The position numbers and the translations under genes were made by a program. The notes beneath the pieces are model-generated. The model did no database searches and had not been told where the DNA came from. It saw nothing but the letters and a program-made list of their open reading frames with translations. DNA of 64,000 nucleotides from WGMI01 sp041739275 (lineage in GTDB: Bacteria > Bacteroidota > Bacteroidia > Flavobacteriales > Schleiferiaceae): assembly GCA_041739275.1 (NCBI GenBank), contig JBGSOF010000055.1, forward strand, positions 18,507 through 82,506, given 5' to 3'. Position 1 is the stretch's first letter. Every line of letters starts with the position of its first letter. Shown here piece after piece: positions 17,400-24,929 of the stretch.

Positions 17400-19610
17400 A
17401 TGCCTCATTCCATGATCGCTCGCTCTTTGAAATGCGCCCTGCTGGCCTTCTTGGTGATCCATTCCGGCAAACCGCTTCGAGCCGTCGAGGGGATGTGGCT
17501 GCCGATGTTTCTCGAAACCCTCAACCAAAGCGAAATGCAGCAGCTCGGGTTTCGACTGAGCGCGGCCGATATCTACTCGATCAATCAAAGCAGCCTCAAA
17601 GATGCGATTGTGAGTTTCGGTGGGGGGTGCACGGCTGAATTGATTTCGGGCAATGGGCTGTTGTTGACCAATCACCATTGTGGTTATGGGGCGATTCAGT
17701 CTCACAGCAGCGTTGCAGACGATTTGCTCACCAAGGGTTTTTGGGCGAGCGATCGGGCGAGCGAAAAGAAAAATGCCGATTTAACCGCCCTGTTTGTGCG
17801 GAGAATGGAAGACGTAACCGAGCAAGTCCTCCTCGGGCTTGTACCCACCGGCGATGCCGCAGCCTTTCGCACCGAGCTCGAAGCCCGAAAAAAACTCCTC
17901 ATCGAAAAGGCGCGTGCCGAATGGGCCGGTGTTTTGCCGAGTTGGGAATTCGAGCTGCGAGCCTTTGACTATGGCAATCAGTACGTTCTGATTGCGACCG
18001 AAACTTATTTGGACGTGCGCTTGGTCGGGGCGCCTCCCTCGAGCATCGGCAAATTTGGATCGGATACCGACAATTGGGTTTGGCCACGACACACGGGCGA
18101 CTTTAGCCTGTTTCGGATTTATGCCGACGCCGAAAACCGCCCCGCCCCGCCGTCTGAAATCAATCAAGCCTTGAACAGTCCAAGTTTTTTGTCGATTGAA
18201 TTGGGCGGGATTCGCCCGGGCGACTTCAGCATGGTCTACGGTTTTCCGGGCTTTACCCAAGAGTATTTGCCCCGCGAAGGACTGCGGCAAATCGTTGAAA
18301 TTGAAGATTCTATTCGGGTCGGAGTGCGCGATGTTCGACTGGCGGTGCTGGACGAACGCATGCGCAAAAGCGACGCGCTTCGAATTCGCTATGCGGCCAG
18401 CTACGCTTCGATTGCGAACGGCTGGAAAAAATGGATCGGAGAAATGCAAGGAGTGCGCCGAACCAAGGGCTTGGAGCGCAAAGAAAATTTTGACCGAAAG
18501 CTCACCGAGCGCGCGCTCGAGTCTGAAGCAATGTCGAATTCGTACGCCCAACTCGAATACCGCTTCGATTCAGTGTACGCACTTCGAAATCCCTTGCTGA
18601 GGCAACGGACGGCCTATTCGGAAGTCTTTCTTGCGGGCAGCCCGCTCTATCGCAGCATGGGGCAATGCGCCGCACTTTGTCTAAAGTTCAAGGACAGCGA
18701 TTCAGCCTCGCCCGATGAACTTTTGCGACTGGCCGAAATCCTTGAAATCGCCTCAGATACCGCAGGCTATCGAATTGAGCGAGAAACCGCGCTCCAGACT
18801 TTTGCGCTCTACGATCGCTACACCCGCGGAACCAAGCGCTTTGAGGCTTTCGATCGCTGGGCCTCTTCCGGGAGTACTGCCAAAGCTTGGGACGACCTCT
18901 ATGGCAAAAGCATGCTGTCGAATCCGAAGAAAGCAGAAAAGTGGCTTAAAAAGGTCGAAAAATCGCCGGGTGCGGCGCTTGAACTCCTCGAGAAAGACCC
19001 GCTGTACGCCTTCTGGAAGTCGGGCAGCGATTGGTACACCGACGAGGTTCGAAGCCCGAGTGTCTCGATCGAAACCAAATTAACGGCCCTCATGGCCGAG
19101 CGAACCCAAATGATTCGCATCCTGGCACCCGAGCATCGCTTTTATCCAGATGCCAATTCCACGCTCAGACTGGCCTATGGTCAGGTTTCGGGATTTTCGC
19201 CCCGCGATGGAGTTGAATACGCGCATCAGACCTATTTGAGCGGGATGATTGCCAAATACATTCCCGGCGACTACGAATTTGATCTGCCCGAAAAATTGAT
19301 CGAACTCGACCGGAGCAAAGATTTCGGGGTCTACGGCGAAAACGGCAAATTGCCCATGTGTTTTATCGCGTCAAATCACACGACCGGAGGCAATTCGGGC
19401 AGCCCCGCACTCAATGCCCAAGGGCGATTGGTCGGGCTCAACTTCGACCGGGTGTGGGAGGGCACCATGAGCGATGTCAACTACGATGCTTCGATTTGCC
19501 GGAACATCATGGTCGACATCCGCTTTGTTTTGTTCGTCGTCGACCGATTTGCGAACTCGGGGTATCTGCTCGAAGAGATGGACCTCTACATGAACGGTTT
19601 GGCGATCTGA
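17400..19610 (+). CDS. S46 family dipeptidyl-peptidase, DPP11-like
   Basis: Exported serine exopeptidase of 736 aa that removes dipeptides from peptide N-termini in the periplasm. It has a signal peptide of ~28 residues, the chymotrypsin-like catalytic His93 in 'LLLTNHHCGYGAI' and catalytic Ser666 in 'TTGGNSGSPALN'. Arg684 in 'LNFDRVWEG' lies 18 residues after the serine, exactly as Arg673 follows Ser655 in Porphyromonas DPP11; this arginine selects Asp/Glu at P1, whereas DPP7 has glycine. S46 peptidases support peptide feeding in Bacteroidota. ATG 17400 is used; ATG 17412 is possible. The stop is two bases from a convergent gene. Confidence 0.93.
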   Translation: MPHSMIARSLKCALLAFLVIHSGKPLRAVEGMWLPMFLETLNQSEMQQLGFRLSAADIYSINQSSLKDAIVSFGGGCTAELISGNGLLLTNHHCGYGAIQSHSSVADDLLTKGFWASDRASEKKNADLTALFVRRMEDVTEQVLLGLVPTGDAAAFRTELEARKKLLIEKARAEWAGVLPSWEFELRAFDYGNQYVLIATETYLDVRLVGAPPSSIGKFGSDTDNWVWPRHTGDFSLFRIYADAENRPAPPSEINQALNSPSFLSIELGGIRPGDFSMVYGFPGFTQEYLPREGLRQIVEIEDSIRVGVRDVRLAVLDERMRKSDALRIRYAASYASIANGWKKWIGEMQGVRRTKGLERKENFDRKLTERALESEAMSNSYAQLEYRFDSVYALRNPLLRQRTAYSEVFLAGSPLYRSMGQCAALCLKFKDSDSASPDELLRLAEILEIASDTAGYRIERETALQTFALYDRYTRGTKRFEAFDRWASSGSTAKAWDDLYGKSMLSNPKKAEKWLKKVEKSPGAALELLEKDPLYAFWKSGSDWYTDEVRSPSVSIETKLTALMAERTQMIRILAPEHRFYPDANSTLRLAYGQVSGFSPRDGVEYAHQTYLSGMIAKYIPGDYEFDLPEKLIELDRSKDFGVYGENGKLPMCFIASNHTTGGNSGSPALNAQGRLVGLNFDRVWEGTMSDVNYDASICRNIMVDIRFVLFVVDRFANSGYLLEEMDLYMNGLAI

Positions 19611-19612
19611 GT

Positions 19613-20356
19613 CTAACGCGCATCGATCAAAAACAGCGCGGGCACCTTGGCGAGCTCAAGACCCGAGGCCTTCCATTCTCTCGCGCTCAGGGTGCGAATG
19701 TATTCTGAGGGCCCCGTGAGATCGGCGGCCACGCAAAGCCGTGTTTCGGGCGCCAGATGAAGGAGCAGTTCCGAAAAGAGTTTTTGATTTCGATAAGGAG
19801 TTTCGATGAATATCTGAGTTTGACCACTGCTGCGGCTCAACTTCTCAAATTCTTTGACGCGTTTTCGCCTTTCGTCTTTTTCTATGGGCAAATAGCCGTT
19901 AAACGCAAACGACTGTCCGTTCATTCCGCTGCCCATCAACGCAATCACGATGCTCGAGGGGCCCACCATCGGGCGGACGCGAATTCCCGAACGATGCGCC
20001 AGTTCGACCAGCTCCGAGCCCGGATCGGCCACACCGGGGCAGCCGGCCTCTGAAATCAAGCCGAGGTCTCGCCCGTCAAAACAGGGCTCGAGCATTTCAA
20101 GCCATTCCTCTTCAGGGGTGTACTTGTTGAGCACGGTCAAAACCAAAGCGGATTGATCTTTAGACGGCAGCGCTCTTTTGATGAATCTCCGCGCCGATTT
20201 TTCGTTTTCGACCGCGTAGTGGTTGACGCGCTCAAGGGTTCGTTTGATGCTGAGCGGCAACACTTCGAGCGGTTCTGACTCCGAAATGGGGCTGGGAATG
20301 AGCCAAAGAGCCCCGCGCTCTCCCCTATTTGCCGCGGGCTGTTCCAACATGTTCAT
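19613..20356 (-). CDS. RsmI-like tetrapyrrole-methylase-fold SAM methyltransferase
   Basis: A 247-residue protein of the tetrapyrrole methylase fold, related to RsmI (2'-O-methylation of C1402 in 16S rRNA). 'LWLIPSPISESE' replaces the usual RsmI start with PIGNLED, while 'LGLISEAGCPGVADPGSELV' and 'VGPSSIVIALMGSGMNGQSF' are conserved. It matches the second, shorter paralogue common in Bacteroidota, whose substrate is not known to me, so no symbol is given. ATG 20356 is chosen because it overlaps the stop of the phosphatase gene as ATGA, indicating translational coupling. Confidence 0.85.
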   Translation of the reverse strand: MNMLEQPAANRGERGALWLIPSPISESEPLEVLPLSIKRTLERVNHYAVENEKSARRFIKRALPSKDQSALVLTVLNKYTPEEEWLEMLEPCFDGRDLGLISEAGCPGVADPGSELVELAHRSGIRVRPMVGPSSIVIALMGSGMNGQSFAFNGYLPIEKDERRKRVKEFEKLSRSSGQTQIFIETPYRNQKLFSELLLHLAPETRLCVAADLTGPSEYIRTLSAREWKASGLELAKVPALFLIDAR

Positions 20357-20835
20357 TCTGCTTGTTTCCATTGATCAATCCACGCATCGCAGGCGCGTTC
20401 CAACAGCCGATACACAGACTCGAAGCCTTCCTCTCCTCCGTGAAAGGGATCGGGGACCTCGAGTTCGGCTCCGAATTCCGCACTCGGTTCGAGCACTTCG
20501 AGCATCATTCGAATTTTGGCTTTTTGCATTGGGTCGGGGGCGAGATCCAACAAAGCGTCGCGATTCGAGCGGTCCATGGCTAAAATGAGATCAAATCGGT
20601 CAAAATCGTCGGGCAAGAAAGGCCTCGATCGAATTCCTTCCATGCTCAAGTCGTGCTTTGCAGCGCTCTTTCGAGTTCGATAATCGGGAGGTTCACCTTG
20701 ATGAAAACCCGAAGTGCCGGCAGAATCGACTTCGACCAAGCCTTTTGGTGCTCGGCTTCTCATCAAGGCTTCGGCCAAGGGCGAGCGGCAAATGTTCCCG
20801 AGGCAGACGAACAAAACGCGAATCGGTTTCTTCAT
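20353..20835 (-). CDS. low-molecular-weight protein-tyrosine phosphatase
   Basis: A 160-aa cytosolic phosphatase with the N-terminal P-loop 'VLFVCLGNICRSPLAEALM': Cys11 is the nucleophile and Arg17 binds phosphate (CX5R). The general acid is in 'VPDPFHGG' near residue 128. Such enzymes dephosphorylate tyrosine kinases of capsule synthesis or arginine-phosphorylated proteins; no kinase gene is nearby to decide. Its stop overlaps the next gene's start as ATGA. Confidence 0.92.
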   Translation of the reverse strand: MKKPIRVLFVCLGNICRSPLAEALMRSRAPKGLVEVDSAGTSGFHQGEPPDYRTRKSAAKHDLSMEGIRSRPFLPDDFDRFDLILAMDRSNRDALLDLAPDPMQKAKIRMMLEVLEPSAEFGAELEVPDPFHGGEEGFESVYRLLERACDAWIDQWKQAE

Positions 20836-20961
20836 GATTGGGATGAAGATACAGCCTCAGCGTTTCGAATGGAAATCGAGAGATGGCTCCACGTACACTG
20901 CTTTTTTCTGCCATCGAGCTTTCGCTGAACGCGCAGAGGGACATAGGCGACTGACCTCCAT

Positions 20962-21888
20962 TCAACCCGCGGACAAACTGGCCTTCAAACCTTCCAAAAT
21001 AGGCGTGGGCTTGAGGCCGTAGACCCGTTCAATTTTGGACGAATCAAAGCAATAGTCTCCCGCCGTTTGCTCTTTGAGCTCGGGGAGCTCGCGCATGGGT
21101 GGGATAAACAAACCGAACAGACCCACTAAAAAGCCCGGTAATACTTGAAGTTTCGCCTTGGTCCCCCCCAGCTCATTGAGCATCCCGACAAGCGCCTCGA
21201 CACTGGGATAGGCGGAATCGGTCGGCAAATTCCACGTCTGGTTATACGCTTCGTCTTTCGTTGAGAGCAAGGCGAGTGCTTTTCCCGCGTCGGGGATGTA
21301 CGTAAACGAGTGCTTCACTTTGCCGCTGTAGATCCACTGTGGGCTCTTGCCTTGCAGCATCCTTTTGAGGATGAGTTCGGTTACCAGACTGTTGGTGGCA
21401 TTCGGCCCATAGAAATCTGCGGCGCGCGCCACCAAAGCTTTGAGTTTACCCGCCTGAACCTCAGCCCAAAGCATGTCCAGAATCTGCTTGCGCACCTTGC
21501 CTTTTCGGCTGTACGGATCGAGGGGTGTCTCTTCGGTGAGATGGCTCATGGCCCGAGGATCGAGTGCGTAGATGTTGTCAAAAAAAGCCAGTCGAGCACC
21601 GGAGGCGATGCAGGCGTCGAGGGTATTTCTCATCACTACAGGCCATTGTGCCTCCCAAATAGGCGCCGAATACGTCAGACCTGCGGTGAGCAAAACGGTG
21701 CGAGCCCCTTCGACCGCCTGAAACACTTGGTTGCGGTCGAGCAAATCGGCAGAAACGATTTGATCGCTCGGATTGGTTTGCACCGGATTCCTGCTGACTT
21801 GAGTAAGCGAATACCCCATCGTACGCAATTCATTCGAGGCTGATTTTCCGATATTGCCATTGGCACCGAGAACAACGACCTTTTCCAT
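20962..21888 (-). CDS. NAD(P)-binding Rossmann-fold epimerase/reductase-like protein
   Basis: A 308-residue extended short-chain dehydrogenase-like protein. The glycine motif 'VVVLGANGNIGKSASNELR' at the N-terminus binds the cofactor. The usual catalytic Tyr-X3-Lys is not obvious: 'PYSRKGKVRK' near residue 128 holds Tyr and Lys with shifted spacing. 'AADFYGPNA' near 162 is common in sugar epimerase relatives. Substrate unknown. The gene is separated from the phosphatase by 126 bases in which I see nothing. Confidence 0.8.
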   Translation of the reverse strand: MEKVVVLGANGNIGKSASNELRTMGYSLTQVSRNPVQTNPSDQIVSADLLDRNQVFQAVEGARTVLLTAGLTYSAPIWEAQWPVVMRNTLDACIASGARLAFFDNIYALDPRAMSHLTEETPLDPYSRKGKVRKQILDMLWAEVQAGKLKALVARAADFYGPNATNSLVTELILKRMLQGKSPQWIYSGKVKHSFTYIPDAGKALALLSTKDEAYNQTWNLPTDSAYPSVEALVGMLNELGGTKAKLQVLPGFLVGLFGLFIPPMRELPELKEQTAGDYCFDSSKIERVYGLKPTPILEGLKASLSAG

Positions 21889-21979
21889 CTCTTTGATATT
21901 TGATATTTGGGGATGTGATGGTCAAATATGATTCATTTTGAAGTCCGTATTCTCGCCGGGTTCATTTGGAATAAATCAC

Positions 21980-21987
21980 TATCTTCG
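21980..21987 (+). promoter_or_regulatory. possible -7 element for rpsP
   Basis: TATCTTCG is one base from the -7 consensus and 50 bases before the rpsP ATG. No TTG at the proper -33 distance. Confidence 0.3.
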
Positions 21988-22037
21988 CGCCCCAAACCTG
22001 TGAACCGGGTCTCGAACCCTTGTAAAACCACACGTAT

Positions 22038-22649
22038 ATGTCTGTTCGCCTCCGCCTTCAAAGGCACGGCCGCAAAGGCCACCCGATCTTTACCATCGTC
22101 GCTGCCGACAGCCGCTCTCGCCGAGACGGTCGTTTTATCGAAAGAATCGGTCAGTACAACCCCAACACCAACCCCGCGACCATCGATCTCGATTTCGACG
22201 CGGCGCTTCGTTGGATGAACAACGGGGCTCAACCCTCAGAAACCGTTCGCGCCATTTTGTCGTACAAAGGCGTGTTAATGCGCAAGCACCTCGAGGAAGG
22301 CGTTCGCAAAGGAGCCCTGACCGAAGAACAAGCACAAGAGCGTTTTGACCAGTGGTTAAACGACAAACTCGGTAAAATCGACGGGAAGAAGGACAACTTG
22401 GGCAAGGCCAAGGAAAACGCCGAGCGCAAACGACTTGAAAAGGAAGCTGAGGTAAACGCCGCACGCGAAGCCGCTTTGCGCGCTCGATTGGCCGCTGAAA
22501 CCCCCGAAGCGGAAGCCGCCGTTGAAGCAGTAGCCGAAGAAGTCGCAGCCGAAGAAGCTCCCGCGGCAGTTGAAGCATCGACCGAAACTGCGGTCGCCGA
22601 AGAAGCTCCTGCCGCTGAAACCAAAGAAGGCGACGCACCGGCTGAATAA
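22038..22649 (+). CDS. rpsP: 30S ribosomal protein bS16 with long acidic C-terminal tail
   Basis: Small-subunit ribosomal protein; the first ~80 residues ('VRLRLQRHGRKGHPIFTIVA', 'AADSRSRRDGRFIERIGQYN') are the standard bS16. The remaining ~120 residues are a charged, probably helical segment and then an Ala/Glu-rich tail with repeated 'AEEAPAA'-like units. Such extensions are seen in Bacteroidota bS16, here reaching 203 aa against 80-90 in E. coli. The gene stands alone with its own terminator; rimM, its usual partner elsewhere, is at 7269. Confidence 0.95.
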   Translation: MSVRLRLQRHGRKGHPIFTIVAADSRSRRDGRFIERIGQYNPNTNPATIDLDFDAALRWMNNGAQPSETVRAILSYKGVLMRKHLEEGVRKGALTEEQAQERFDQWLNDKLGKIDGKKDNLGKAKENAERKRLEKEAEVNAAREAALRARLAAETPEAEAAVEAVAEEVAAEEAPAAVEASTETAVAEEAPAAETKEGDAPAE

Positions 22650-22668
22650 TTTTTATCCTGAATGAGAG

Positions 22669-22699
22669 AAATCCCGGTTTTGCGACCGGGATTTTTTTT
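22669..22699 (+). terminator. intrinsic terminator after rpsP
   Basis: AATCCCGGT and ACCGGGATT form a 9-base stem with a 6-base loop, followed by eight T. It lies 20 bases after the rpsP stop, between convergent genes. Confidence 0.9.
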
Positions 22700-22704
22700 G
22701 TCGC

Positions 22705-24264
22705 CTATCGACGCTTGAACGCCCCGAGCAGGGCTCTGGTCAAACTGCCCGCAATCGCGATCCCCATACTCCGCGCCACCGGGCTTTTCAGTACTTTGTC
22801 GAGGGCCGAAGGTGCCGGACGTGGCGCTCTCCGGCTCTGCGTTGGTTTCGACTCGACTCTTGAATCCGCTGATTCCGAGGCTTGTCGCATCTTTTTCTCG
22901 AGAATTTCGTGTGCGGAGTCTCGGTCGATCGATTTTCGATATTTCGCGTTCAAGGCAGAGGCTCGGAGCAATTCGTTCAACTCGGCTTGGTCGAGCACAT
23001 CCATACGCGAAGCAGGTGCGATCAAGTAGGTGTGCACCAGCGGAGTCGGGATGCCCTTTTCGTTCAAACCCGTCACCAAAGCCTCGCCGATGCCCAATTG
23101 GGTGATGAGTTGCTCGACATCGTAAAAATCTGTGAGGGGGTAGTTCTCGGCCACCAAACGGATGTCTTTTCGATCTCTGGCCGTAAAAGCGCGCAGCGAA
23201 TGTTGAATTTTAAGCCCGAGCTGGCTCAAGACCTCCATGGGGATATCGCCCGGAAGCTGGGTACAAAAGAAAATGCCCACGCCTTTTGAACGGATCAATT
23301 TGACCACAGTTTCGAGCTGGTCGAGCAAGGCTTTGGAAGCTTCCTTAAAAACCAAGTGCGCTTCATCGATAAAGAGCACCAATTTGGGCCGATCGAGGTC
23401 GCCGGCTTCAGGCAAGTTCTGGTACAACTCTGCCAGCAAGCTCAACATAAACGTGGAAAACAGCTTCGGTTTGTCTTGTAAATCAACCAACCTCAAGATG
23501 CCCAAAATGCCCCGCCCCTGATCGTCGAGCCGAAGCAAGTCAAGAACCTCGAACGAGGGTTCTCCAAAAAAGCGGCCTCCCCCCTCTTGTTCGAGCGCCA
23601 CCACCTTTCGCAACAAGGCACCCACCGTGGCCGGAGCAATCGATCCGTATTCTGCCGACAACTCTGCCTTACCCGCCCCGCTCAAATAGTTGAGCGCCGT
23701 TTTGAGATCTTCCAAATCGAGCAAAGGCAATTCTTGATCGTCGCAATACTTGAAAAGCACCGACAAAACGCCTTCTTGTACATCGCTGAGCCCCAAGACC
23801 CTCGAAAGCAAAAGTGGGCCGAATTCGCTCACCGTGGCGCGCAGGGGGGTCTCCGGAGCCTCTTCGCCCAGGCCAAAGAGCTCCACCGGCGAAGGTTTTG
23901 CCACATAGGGAATCTCGAGAAGCTCGTGGCGTTCCACGATTCGTGCATTGCCCGCGTCTCCCGGTTTGGCCACTCCGCTCAAATCGCCTTTGATGTCCAT
24001 CATCAGGCAGGGAACGCCTTGAGCGCTGAGATTCTCCGCCAAGATTTGAAGCGTCTTTGTCTTGCCGGAGCCCGTGGAACCCGAGATCAGTCCATGTCGG
24101 TTGAAGGTCGAAAGCGCCAACTTCACCTCTGCTTCGGGCAGAACGCGGTCTCCGAGTTTGGCCTTTCCCAAGGCAATAAATGCCCCTTTGGGAGCATATC
24201 CCGAGCGGACGTGCTCGATAAACTTGGCTTGAGTTTCAAGAGGAGGAAGATTTTCGGCCGCCAT
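22705..24264 (-). CDS. HerA-like helicase / DUF853 ATPase
   Basis: A 519-residue FtsK-HerA superfamily ATPase. Walker A is 'ISGSTGSGKTKTLQ' near residue 60 and Walker B 'LVLFIDEAHLVFKE' near 295, with 'FCTQLPGDIP' as sensor region. Proteins of this DUF853 type (YjgR) are predicted DNA-pumping helicases, but their role is unsettled; no NurA nuclease or SIR2 partner is adjacent, so there is no sign of a defence pair here. The C-terminus carries a Ser/Arg/Pro-rich linker and a short hydrophobic end. ATG 24264 is chosen over a start at 24312 because family sequence begins at 'MAAENLPPLETQAKFIEHV'. Confidence 0.87.
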   Translation of the reverse strand: MAAENLPPLETQAKFIEHVRSGYAPKGAFIALGKAKLGDRVLPEAEVKLALSTFNRHGLISGSTGSGKTKTLQILAENLSAQGVPCLMMDIKGDLSGVAKPGDAGNARIVERHELLEIPYVAKPSPVELFGLGEEAPETPLRATVSEFGPLLLSRVLGLSDVQEGVLSVLFKYCDDQELPLLDLEDLKTALNYLSGAGKAELSAEYGSIAPATVGALLRKVVALEQEGGGRFFGEPSFEVLDLLRLDDQGRGILGILRLVDLQDKPKLFSTFMLSLLAELYQNLPEAGDLDRPKLVLFIDEAHLVFKEASKALLDQLETVVKLIRSKGVGIFFCTQLPGDIPMEVLSQLGLKIQHSLRAFTARDRKDIRLVAENYPLTDFYDVEQLITQLGIGEALVTGLNEKGIPTPLVHTYLIAPASRMDVLDQAELNELLRASALNAKYRKSIDRDSAHEILEKKMRQASESADSRVESKPTQSRRAPRPAPSALDKVLKSPVARSMGIAIAGSLTRALLGAFKRR

Positions 24265-24374
24265 ATCGAGTGAATTTGTCGTGATAAGAAGTCGCCAAAA
24301 TAGCGACGCCACGCTCTTGCATCACTGCTTAGATTCGCAAGAGTGTTTGAGTCATTATTCCTTTCACCCCAACC

Positions 24375-24929
24375 ATGACGACGAGGTTTCGCTCGAGCGG
24401 GATTAAGCGCATCGTGCTCACCGGTGCCCCGGGAACGGGCAAGAGCAGCCTGATCGAGGCTCTTGGAGGGCTTGATTATCCCGTGCACCGAGAGAACGCC
24501 CGCGCATGGATCTCAGAACACAAAGACCGGCCCAATGCGCCTATGCCCTGGCATCGTTTGGAAGAATTCAGTCAGAAAATGATTGATGCGGGGATTGATT
24601 CGTACGAACGCGCCATGCCGGGGGAATTCAACTTTTACGACAGGGGAATTCCGGACACCTTGGCGTATTTAAAGGTAGACGGCAAGCCGATTCCCTCGGA
24701 GTGGATCAGCCTGATGACCACATACCGCTACGAAGATTTGGTGTTTATCGCCCCCCTTTGGCCCGAAATCTACAGCCCCGACCCCGAGCGCAAAGAGAGC
24801 TGGGATCAAGCGGAGCGCATACACGAGGCCCTGTGCGAGGTATACGACAGCCTGGGGTATCGGTTAATCGAACTCCCTAAATCTCCTCTCGAGGATCGAA
24901 TCGAATTCGTCTTCAAAAAGTTATCTTGA
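24375..24929 (+). CDS. AAA_28-like P-loop ATPase/kinase
   Basis: A 184-residue P-loop protein with 'IVLTGAPGTGKSSLIEALGG' as Walker A near residue 14 and 'FNFYDRGIPDTLAYLK' in the middle, matching the AAA_28 family (predicted ATPases resembling nucleotide or small-molecule kinases). Substrate unknown. Its stop overlaps the TTG start of recQ as TTGA, so the two are translated together; this does not prove a shared function. Confidence 0.82.
   Translation: MTTRFRSSGIKRIVLTGAPGTGKSSLIEALGGLDYPVHRENARAWISEHKDRPNAPMPWHRLEEFSQKMIDAGIDSYERAMPGEFNFYDRGIPDTLAYLKVDGKPIPSEWISLMTTYRYEDLVFIAPLWPEIYSPDPERKESWDQAERIHEALCEVYDSLGYRLIELPKSPLEDRIEFVFKKLS

Noticed and set aside
19613..20356. Naming the tetrapyrrole-methylase-fold gene rsmI
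   Set aside because: The N-terminal PIGNLED block of RsmI is changed; it fits the Bacteroidota paralogue of unknown substrate.
22705..24264. HerA-like ATPase as part of an antiphage defence system
   Set aside because: No NurA, SIR2, DUF4297 or other effector is adjacent; the neighbours are rpsP and a small ATPase-recQ pair, and the sequence is of the DUF853 housekeeping type.
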